Positions 1 through 5,136 of a DNA stretch of 6,178 nt are shown piece after piece. The DNA lies in assembly GCA_937872165.1 (NCBI GenBank), contig CALMOR010000018.1, forward strand, positions 1-6,178, read 5' to 3'. A model generated the notes under the pieces. That model worked only from the letters and a program-made list of their open reading frames with translations, was not told the origin of the DNA and searched no databases. This DNA comes from an uncultured Burkholderiales bacterium. Its GTDB lineage: Bacteria > Pseudomonadota > Gammaproteobacteria > Burkholderiales > Burkholderiaceae_D. Within the stretch, counting starts at the first letter, position 1. Every line of letters begins with the position of its first letter. Made by a program: the position numbers and the translations under genes.

Positions 1-1
1 C

Positions 2-1522
2 TATCCGTATTCGGCGCTCGCGTGCGCGGCGCTGACGCTGGCGTCCTTCCCGCTCGGGTCGGTGCTGCATCCCACGAACATCGCGATGCTCTACCTGCTC
101 GCGGTCATGGCGATCGCGATCCGCTTCGGGCGCGGGCCGGCCGCCTTCGCGTCGTTCGTCTCGGTGGCCGCGTTCGACTTCTTCTTCGTGCCGCCGCGCT
201 TCTCGTTCGCCGTCGGCGACGTGCAATATCTCGTCACCTTCGGCGTCATGCTGACCGTCGCGCTCGTCATCGGGACGCTCGCGGCCGACATGCGCCACCA
301 GGCACGCGTCGCGTCGCATCGCGAGGACCGCACCCGCTCGTTGTACGAGATCGCCCGCGACCTGTCGAAGGCGACGCGGACCGGCGATGTGGTCGCGCAC
401 GGTCGTTCGGTCGTCGCCAACCTCTTCGACGCGCAGGCCGAACTGCTGCTGCCGGCGACGTCCGACGTCGACGCAGCGCCGCTCGATCGTCTCGACATCG
501 CCGACACGCTCGTCCGTTCGGCCGGCTTCGAGCCGGCCATCGCGCAGTGGGCCTACCAGCGGGCGCAGGCGGCCGGCGCCGGCACCGACACGTTGTCGGG
601 CAGCGCGTGGCTGTTCCTTCCGCTGCAGACCGCGACGCGGCCGCGCGGCGTGCTCGCGATCCGGCCGAGGCGCCGTCGCGTGCTGATGATTCCCGAGCAG
701 CGTCGCCTGCTCGATACGCTGGCGACGCTGATCGCGATCGCGCTCGAGCGCGTCCACTACGTCGAGGTCGCGCAGCACGCGATGCTGCGGGTCGAGTCCG
801 AGCGCCTGCGCAACTCGATCCTGTCGGCGCTGTCGCACGACCTGCGCACGCCGATCGCCGCGATGGCGGGCCTCGCGGAGACGCTCCAGCTGCGCGACGA
901 TGCGCACCATGCCGAGAGCCGGAGCCTGATCGATGCGATGCGCGACGAGGTGGCCCGCATGAGCGCGCTGGTCGAGAACCTGCTCGACATGGCCCGCATC
1001 GAAAGCGGCGACGTGCGGCTCGACCGGCAATGGCATTCGATCGAAGAGACGGTCGGCACCGCGCTTGCCGCGACGACGCGCTCGCTCGCCGGCCACGTCG
1101 TCGAAACCGCCTTGCCGCGCGGCTTGCCGCTGGTCGAATACGACGCGGTGCTGATCGAGCGCGTGCTCGTCAACCTGCTCGAGAACGCGGCCAAGTACAC
1201 GCCGGCGGGCACCACCGTGCGGATCGCGGCGCGGCCCGACGCCGGGCGGATGTCGCTGTCGGTCGAGGACGACGGCCCCGGGCTGCCTGGCGGCTACGAC
1301 ACGAGCGAACGCATCGAGACGCTGTTCGACAAGTTCACGCGCGGCGAGCGCGAGACGACGCGCAGCGGCGTCGGCCTCGGCCTCGCGATCTGCCGAGCCA
1401 TCGTCGAAGCGCACGGCGGATCCATCGTCGTCGAGCGGCCCGCCCGGCGTGGCGTGCGCTTCGTCGTCGTGTTGCCGCGGCGCGAGGCTCCTTCGCTCGT
1501 GGACGAGGCGGTGCCGGCATGA
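2..1522 (+). CDS. kdpD: KdpD sensor histidine kinase, C-terminal part (5' end outside window)
   Basis: Membrane sensor kinase that autophosphorylates on histidine and passes phosphate to KdpE when potassium or turgor is low. The frame is open from base 2, so the GTG at 62 is not a real start. The visible 506 residues begin in the four-helix membrane domain: hydrophobic stretches around YSALACAALTLASFPLG, NIAMLYLLAVMAIAIRF, and FVSVAAFDFFFVPP to VTFGVMLTVALVIGTLA. A GAF-like segment follows (about 110-250, here counted from the GTG at 62). The kinase core has the H box SALSHDLRTPIAA (His259, codon 836-838), N box NLLENAAKY (371-379), G1 box DDGPGLP (403-409) and G2 box GVGLGLAI (436-443), so it looks catalytically intact. 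Compared with E. coli KdpD (894 residues, His673 from memory), about 390 N-terminal residues (KdpD and USP-like domains) lie off the left edge. The stop overlaps the kdpE start as ATGA. Confidence 0.95.
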   Translation, partial: YPYSALACAALTLASFPLGSVLHPTNIAMLYLLAVMAIAIRFGRGPAAFASFVSVAAFDFFFVPPRFSFAVGDVQYLVTFGVMLTVALVIGTLAADMRHQARVASHREDRTRSLYEIARDLSKATRTGDVVAHGRSVVANLFDAQAELLLPATSDVDAAPLDRLDIADTLVRSAGFEPAIAQWAYQRAQAAGAGTDTLSGSAWLFLPLQTATRPRGVLAIRPRRRRVLMIPEQRRLLDTLATLIAIALERVHYVEVAQHAMLRVESERLRNSILSALSHDLRTPIAAMAGLAETLQLRDDAHHAESRSLIDAMRDEVARMSALVENLLDMARIESGDVRLDRQWHSIEETVGTALAATTRSLAGHVVETALPRGLPLVEYDAVLIERVLVNLLENAAKYTPAGTTVRIAARPDAGRMSLSVEDDGPGLPGGYDTSERIETLFDKFTRGERETTRSGVGLGLAICRAIVEAHGGSIVVERPARRGVRFVVVLPRREAPSLVDEAVPA

Positions 1523-2211
1523 GCGAGCCGCCGCGCACCGCCGTGCTGATCGAGGACGAGCCGCAGATCCGGCGCTTCGTGCGATCCGCGCTCGAGGAGC
1601 AGCGCTGGCAGGTGTTCGAGGCGTCCACGGTCGCGAAGGGTCTCGTCGAGTGCGGCACGCGCAGGCCCGATCTCGTGGTCCTCGATCTCGGCCTGCCCGA
1701 CGGGGACGGTGTCGCGCTGATCCGCGATCTGCGCGCCTGGTCGTGCGTGCCGGTGATCGTGCTCTCGGCGCGGTCCGACGAACATCGGAAGATCGAAGCG
1801 CTCGATGCGGGCGCCGACGACTACCTGACGAAGCCCTTCGGCATCGGCGAGCTGCTCGCGCGCGTGCGCGTCGCGACCCGTCGACGGATCGACACGACGG
1901 CCGGCGCCGTCGTGCTCTTCGGCGACGTGTCCGTGGACCTCGGCCATCGCGCGGTGACGAAGGGCGGCGGTCCGGTCCATCTCACGCCGATCGAATATCG
2001 CCTGCTGACGACGCTGCTCGCCGACGCCGGCAAGGTGCTCACGCATCGTCATCTGTTGCGGGAGGTGTGGGGTCCGAGCCATGTCGAGAGCCACCACTAC
2101 CTGCGCGTCTACATGGGCAACCTGCGCGCGAAGCTCGAGGACGACGCGGCCCGTCCAAGGCACCTGTTGACGGTGACGGCCGTCGGCTACCGGCTGCTGC
2201 TGCAGCCCTGA
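1519..2211 (+). CDS. kdpE: KdpE response regulator (OmpR family)
   Basis: DNA-binding response regulator that, once phosphorylated by KdpD, activates the kdpFABC potassium-transport operon. It has 230 residues, close to the family norm (E. coli about 225). Receiver domain, about 8-120: acidic pocket E12-D13, phospho-acceptor Asp56 in VLDLGLPDGDG, Ser83 in VLSARS and Lys105 in TKPFGIGEL. OmpR/PhoB winged-helix domain, about 130-228: FGDVSVDL, HLTPIEYRLL, GKVLTHRHLLREVWG, HYLRVYMGNLRAKLE and the C-terminal wing VTAVGYRLL. The ATG overlaps the kdpD stop (ATGA), with a GAGG about 10 nt upstream, so translation is probably coupled to kdpD. The last 25 bp are shared with the opposing hemA gene. kdpFABC is not in the window and would be expected upstream of kdpD. 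Confidence 0.96.
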   Translation: MSEPPRTAVLIEDEPQIRRFVRSALEEQRWQVFEASTVAKGLVECGTRRPDLVVLDLGLPDGDGVALIRDLRAWSCVPVIVLSARSDEHRKIEALDAGADDYLTKPFGIGELLARVRVATRRRIDTTAGAVVLFGDVSVDLGHRAVTKGGGPVHLTPIEYRLLTTLLADAGKVLTHRHLLREVWGPSHVESHHYLRVYMGNLRAKLEDDAARPRHLLTVTAVGYRLLLQP

Positions 2212-3479
2212 GCGCCGGCGCTCGACGACGGCAGGTTGAAGACCCGCGCGATGGTCGCGGCCGACCGCTCGTCGACCCCCGCATCGACCGCCTTCAACTG
2301 GACCATCGCGCCGTGCAGCATCTTCTGCGTCATGCCGCGACAGAGCGACTGCAGCCCCGCGTCGAGGTCGTCGCCGCGCGCGATCGCCTTCTTCGCGCGC
2401 ACGATCTCCGCGGTCCGCCACGCATCGGTCTGGCCGTGCAGCGCCTGGATCAGCGGCACCGAGTCGCGCTGCTTCAGCCAGCGCAGGAAGTCGGTCACGC
2501 CGTGCTCGACGATCGCTTCCGCCTCGACCACCGCGGCCTCGCGCTGCGCGCCGTTCGCCTTCACGATCCCGGCCAGGTCGTCGACCGTGTGCAGGTACAC
2601 GTCGGGCAGGTCGCGGACTTCGGGCTCGACGTCGCGCGGGACGGCGAGGTCGACGATGAACATCGGACGGCGACGGCGTTGTTTCAGCGCCCGTTCGATC
2701 GCACCGAGCCCGATGATCGGGACCGAGCTCGCGGTGCACGAGATCACGATGTCGAACTCGGACAGCCGCGTCGGCATCTCGGCCAGGCGCATCGCGTCGG
2801 CGCCGAAGCGGTCGGCGAGGACCTGCGCGCGTTCGAGCGTGCGGTTCGCGAAGACCATCCGCTCCGTTCGCCGCGCCGCGAAGTGCGTCGCGGCGAGTTC
2901 GATCATCTCGCCGGCACCGACGAAGAGGACGCGCGACGTGTCGAGGCTCCCGAAGATCTGCGAGGCCAGCCGCACGCAGGCCGCGGCCATGCTGACCGAA
3001 TGCGTGCCGATGCAGGTGGAGCTGCGCACCTCCTTGGCGACCGTGAACGAGCGCTGGAACATCTGGTGCAGCGTGCCGCCGAGCGTGCCGGCGGTCTCGG
3101 CCTGCCGCATCGCATGCTTGAACTGGCCGAGGATCTGCGGCTCGCCCAGCACCATCGAGTCGAGTCCGCTCGCGACACGGAACGCGTGGCGCGCGGCACT
3201 CGCGTCCTCGAGCACGTAGGTGTGCGTCGCGAGCCGTTCGCGATCGGTCCCTCCCGCCTCGGCGAGCCAGTGCAGCGCCGGCTCGATCGCCTCGGCTTCG
3301 GCTCCCAGGTAGACCTCGGTCCGGTTGCAGGTCGACACGATCGCGACCTCGGGCTGCGCGCCGAAGCGTTCGGCCAGCGCCTTCGCGGCCGGCGCGAGCG
3401 CGGCGCCCGCGAACGCGAAGCGCTCGCGCAATGCGAGCGGCGCGGTCACGTGGTTGAGGCCGAGGGCAAGGACGCTCAA
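2187..3479 (-). CDS. hemA: Glutamyl-tRNA reductase (C5-pathway HemA)
   Basis: NADPH-dependent cytoplasmic enzyme that reduces glutamyl-tRNA(Glu) to glutamate-1-semialdehyde, the first committed step of tetrapyrrole synthesis for heme and bacteriochlorophyll. It has 430 residues (E. coli 418). Catalytic domain: LALGLNH at the N-terminus, nucleophile Cys51 in VSTCNRTEVY, and the signature GLDSMVLGEPQILGQFK (105-121). NADPH-binding domain: VLFVGAGEMIELAA (184-197), FANRTLERA, ISCTASSVPII and IVDLAVPRDVEPEV. Helical dimerisation domain from about 315, ending in a short Ser/Ala tail. The start is TTG at 3479: an in-frame TGA lies at 3519-3521, no ATG or GTG falls between, and AGGA sits 9 nt upstream. 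The 3' end overlaps kdpE by 25 bp, tail to tail. prfA, a frequent partner in beta/gammaproteobacteria, is not downstream. Divergence from hip-bchID suggests a role in pigment synthesis, possibly as a dedicated copy (inference). Confidence 0.96.
   Translation of the reverse strand: MSVLALGLNHVTAPLALRERFAFAGAALAPAAKALAERFGAQPEVAIVSTCNRTEVYLGAEAEAIEPALHWLAEAGGTDRERLATHTYVLEDASAARHAFRVASGLDSMVLGEPQILGQFKHAMRQAETAGTLGGTLHQMFQRSFTVAKEVRSSTCIGTHSVSMAAACVRLASQIFGSLDTSRVLFVGAGEMIELAATHFAARRTERMVFANRTLERAQVLADRFGADAMRLAEMPTRLSEFDIVISCTASSVPIIGLGAIERALKQRRRRPMFIVDLAVPRDVEPEVRDLPDVYLHTVDDLAGIVKANGAQREAAVVEAEAIVEHGVTDFLRWLKQRDSVPLIQALHGQTDAWRTAEIVRAKKAIARGDDLDAGLQSLCRGMTQKMLHGAMVQLKAVDAGVDERSAATIARVFNLPSSSAGAQGCSSSR
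2192..2223. terminator. Two adjacent hairpins at the kdpE/hemA convergent junction; possible bidirectional terminator
   Basis: GGCTGC-TGCT-GCAGCC (2192-2207) is a perfect 6-bp stem with a 4-nt loop. Two bases later, GAGCGCCGGCGCTC (2210-2223) is a perfect 14-bp palindrome that can fold as a 5-bp stem with a CCGG loop. The first hairpin ends just before the kdpE stop codon and the second begins at the stop codon's last two bases; on the other strand both fall at or near the end of hemA. No T-tract follows on either strand, so they do not meet the standard intrinsic-terminator pattern. In a GC-rich genome they may also be chance structure. Confidence 0.25.
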
Positions 3480-3488
3480 GCTTTTCCG

Positions 3489-3492
3489 TCCT
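3489..3492 (-). promoter_or_regulatory. Ribosome binding site of hemA (decides the TTG start)
   Basis: The minus strand reads AGGA, then nine bases, then TTG (3479-3477). It is the only Shine-Dalgarno-like sequence between the upstream in-frame stop (3519-3521) and the conserved LALGLNH segment. With no other start codon in that interval, it supports TTG initiation. Confidence 0.6.
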
Positions 3493-3659
3493 GGAGTACG
3501 CGAATGTTCACGAAAGGATCATCGGCCGGTCGATTGCCGCGCGTCGTCTGACAGCAGGCGTTCCGCGTTATGGACAGACTGCGGCGCTGCACCGCGTCGA
3601 AGTCGCCCGCTCCGGGCCGTGTCGATCGCAACTTCGCGCTTCCGTCGTTCCGTGCATGG

Positions 3660-3677
3660 TGTAATCTAAGCATTACA
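3660..3677. promoter_or_regulatory. PpsR/CrtJ-type operator palindrome, TGT-N12-ACA
   Basis: The 18 bases TGTAATCTAAGCATTACA have perfect 6-bp arms (TGTAAT/ATTACA) around a 6-bp centre. This fits the TGT-N12-ACA consensus bound by the aerobic/light photosynthesis repressor PpsR (CrtJ), which controls bch, crt and puc genes in purple bacteria (family knowledge). It sits between hemA and hip-bchID, 76 nt before the hip ATG and about 180 nt before the hemA TTG, and covers the -10 element of the candidate hemA promoter. PpsR often uses paired sites; I found no second full match in this intergenic region. Another regulator with a similar dyad cannot be excluded. Confidence 0.65.
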
Positions 3678-3691
3678 GTCAATACCGTCAA
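3663..3691 (-). promoter_or_regulatory. Candidate sigma70-type promoter for hemA
   Basis: On the minus strand, TTGACG (3691-3686) is followed after exactly 17 bases by TAGATT (3668-3663), matching the -35 consensus at 5 of 6 and the -10 consensus at 4 of 6. Transcription would start near 3655 and give a leader of about 175 nt before hemA. The -10 box and part of the spacer lie inside the palindrome at 3660-3677, the expected geometry for a repressor that blocks RNA polymerase. Assigned by eye from consensus only. Confidence 0.45.
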
Positions 3692-3742
3692 CTAGTCTTG
3701 TCTATCGGAAAGCCAGCCTTCGGGTCGCCAGCCATTTGATAC

Positions 3743-3747
3743 AGGAG
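3743..3747 (+). promoter_or_regulatory. Ribosome binding site of hip
   Basis: AGGAG lies six bases before the ATG at 3754, a near-ideal Shine-Dalgarno. It fixes the start at 3754 rather than the in-frame TTG at 3736, which is upstream of this site and would put six extra residues before the Tat motif. Confidence 0.8.
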
Positions 3748-3753
3748 CCCTTC

Positions 3754-4071
3754 ATGCATTCTCGCCGTCGCTTCATCCGCAATGTCTCCTTCACGAGCGC
3801 CGCCCTGGCCCTCGGAGCCCGCGCCCATGCCGCCGATGCGCCGATGGTCGACGAGAAGGATCCGACCGCCGTCGCGCTCGGTTACGTCCCCGACACGACC
3901 AAGGCCAACCAGGCCAAGTACCCGAACCACACGCCGGCCCAGCAGTGCAACAACTGCGCGCTCTATCAGGGCAAGGCCGGCGTCGCGACCGGCTCGGGAC
4001 CCTGTCCGCTGTATGCCGGCAAGCAGGTGGCCGCGAAGGGATGGTGCGCGTCGTACGCGAAGAAGGGCTGA
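3754..4071 (+). CDS. hip: High-potential iron-sulfur protein (HiPIP), Tat-exported
   Basis: Small periplasmic [4Fe-4S] electron carrier that in many purple bacteria carries electrons from the cytochrome bc1 complex to the reaction-centre cytochrome. The precursor has 105 residues. A twin-arginine signal is seen at the N-terminus (SRRRFIR, residues 3-9), followed by a hydrophobic stretch and a likely cleavage after Ala26 (ARAHA then ADAP), leaving about 79 residues, a typical short HiPIP. The cluster ligands are Cys65, Cys68, Cys84 and Cys98, spaced C-X2-C-X15-C-X13-C, with the family segments CALYQGK, GPCPLYAGK and KGWCASY. Tat export fits a cofactor loaded before transport. It is the first gene of a probable operon with bchI, 36 nt downstream and in the same frame. 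I know of no fixed hip-bchI linkage, so the pairing is noteworthy. Confidence 0.95.
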   Translation: MHSRRRFIRNVSFTSAALALGARAHAADAPMVDEKDPTAVALGYVPDTTKANQAKYPNHTPAQQCNNCALYQGKAGVATGSGPCPLYAGKQVAAKGWCASYAKKG

Positions 4072-4107
4072 ACCGCGTCGCATGCTTCGTTTCCTGCGAC
4101 CATCCGC

Positions 4108-5136
4108 ATGACGCCGACCTTCCCGTTCTCGGCGATCGTCGGTCAGGAGGAGATGAAGCTGGCCATCCTGCTGGCCGCGATCGATCCGCGGCTCGGCGGG
4201 GTGCTGGTCTTCGGTGATCGCGGCACCGGCAAGTCCACCGCGGTCCGCGGCCTCGCCGCGCTGTTGCCGAAGTTGAAGGTCGTGGCCGGTTGTCCGTACG
4301 GCTGCGACCCGGCCGCCCCGTGCGACGACTGCCTGGCGACGCCGGGCCGCACGCGGTCCGGCGTCGCGATCCGCACCGCGCTCGTCGTCGCCCCGGTGGT
4401 CGACCTGCCGCTCGGCGCGACCGAGGACCGCGTCGTCGGCGCGCTCGATCTCGAGCGTGCGCTGTCGCAGGGCATCAAGGCGTTCGAACCCGGGCTCCTC
4501 GCGCGCGCCAACCGGGGCTTCCTCTACGTCGACGAGGTCAACCTGCTCGAGGACCACCTCGTCGACCTGCTGATCGACGTCGCGGCCTCGGGCGAGAACG
4601 TCGTCGAGCGCGAGGGCCTGAGCGTGCGGCACCCGGCGCGCTTCGTGCTGGTCGGCAGCGGCAATCCCGAGGAGGGCGAGCTGCGTCCGCAACTGCTCGA
4701 CCGCTTCGGCCTGTCGGTCGAGGTCGCGACCCCGACCGCCCTGCCCGAGCGGATCGAGGTGGTTCGTCGGCGCGACGCCTTCGAGCGCGATCCCGCCGCG
4801 TTCGTCGAACGCTTCCGCAAGGACGACGAGCGCACGCGGAAGAAGCTCACGGCCGCGCGTGCGCGCCTCGCCGCCACCGAGGTCGACGACGCGGCGCTGG
4901 AGTCGGCCGCGCGCCTCTGCATGCAGCTCGGTACCGACGGCCTGCGCGGCGAACTGACGCTGATGCGCGCGGCGCGCGCGCTCGCCGCGCTCGACGGCGT
5001 CGCGCGCGTGGGCTCCGAGCAGTTGCGCCGCGTGGCCGCGCCCGCGTTGCGCCATCGGCTGCGTCGCGATCCGCTCGACGACGCCGGATCGAGCGCCCGC
5101 GTCGAACGCGCGATCGCCGAAGTGCTGCCGATGTGA
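4108..5136 (+). CDS. bchI: Magnesium chelatase AAA+ ATPase subunit BchI
   Basis: Cytoplasmic motor subunit that, with BchD and BchH, uses ATP to insert Mg2+ into protoporphyrin IX, the first committed step of bacteriochlorophyll synthesis. It has 342 residues, normal for the family. Motifs: N-terminal FPFSAIVGQE, Walker A GDRGTGKST (36-44), VVDLPLGATEDRVVGALD (98-114), KAFEPGLLARANRGFLY, Walker B LYVDEVNLLEDH (Asp142, Glu143), sensor-1 GSGNPEEGELRPQLLDRFG (Asn186, arginine finger near Arg199), sensor-2 region GLRGELTLMRA (Arg280) and C-terminal HRLRRDPLDDAG. A four-cysteine patch, Cys62, 66, 72 and 75, lies before the VVDLPLG segment. ATG 4108 is the first start codon after the in-frame hip stop and sits just before the conserved FPFSAIVGQ, but has no clear Shine-Dalgarno. 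The stop overlaps the bchD GTG, so the two subunits are probably translated together. Confidence 0.97.
   Translation: MTPTFPFSAIVGQEEMKLAILLAAIDPRLGGVLVFGDRGTGKSTAVRGLAALLPKLKVVAGCPYGCDPAAPCDDCLATPGRTRSGVAIRTALVVAPVVDLPLGATEDRVVGALDLERALSQGIKAFEPGLLARANRGFLYVDEVNLLEDHLVDLLIDVAASGENVVEREGLSVRHPARFVLVGSGNPEEGELRPQLLDRFGLSVEVATPTALPERIEVVRRRDAFERDPAAFVERFRKDDERTRKKLTAARARLAATEVDDAALESAARLCMQLGTDGLRGELTLMRAARALAALDGVARVGSEQLRRVAAPALRHRLRRDPLDDAGSSARVERAIAEVLPM

Larger units (their letters stand above)
3480..3753. promoter_or_regulatory. Divergent control region between hemA and hip-bchI-bchD
   Basis: This is the only sizeable non-coding stretch in the window, and both flanking genes read away from it. 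It includes the window's most AT-rich patch, about 3660-3706. It contains the PpsR/CrtJ-type palindrome (3660-3677), a minus-strand sigma70-like promoter (3663-3691) and the Shine-Dalgarno sites of hemA and hip. The hemA side would give a 5' leader of about 175 nt, within which I see only a weak GTCTG/CAGAC inverted repeat (3546-3579, 24-nt loop) and no recognisable riboswitch. No convincing plus-strand -35/-10 pair was found for hip. Confidence 0.7.

Noticed and set aside
572..583. GCCGGCGCCGGC perfect palindrome inside kdpD
   Set aside because: Within coding sequence made of GC-rich codons; likely chance, with no regulatory context.
22..1518. Extension of the kdpE frame upstream to position 22, as if one long protein
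   Set aside because: That part reads kdpD out of frame as Arg-rich noise. The receiver domain begins just after the ATG at 1519, which overlaps the kdpD stop.
1294..2739. 481-residue minus-strand frame opposite kdpD/kdpE and running into hemA
   Set aside because: Shadow of the real genes; no domain seen and it conflicts with the true hemA frame.
1449..3551. 700-residue plus-strand frame across kdpE and opposite hemA, plus shorter plus-strand frames there
   Set aside because: Low-complexity Arg/Asp-rich translation without motifs; hemA on the minus strand is unmistakable.
3546..3579. GTCTG/CAGAC inverted repeat in the hemA leader as a riboswitch or attenuator
   Set aside because: Only five pairs across a 24-nt loop, with no terminator stem or T-tract and no known riboswitch core seen.
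3699..3716. Possible second PpsR site starting TGT at 3699
   Set aside because: The right half would have to be ACA at 3714-3716 but reads CAG, and the arms do not match.
3736..3753. TTG at 3736 as an earlier HiPIP start
   Set aside because: The AGGAG at 3743-3747 is well spaced for ATG 3754, and the Tat motif should lie at the very N-terminus.
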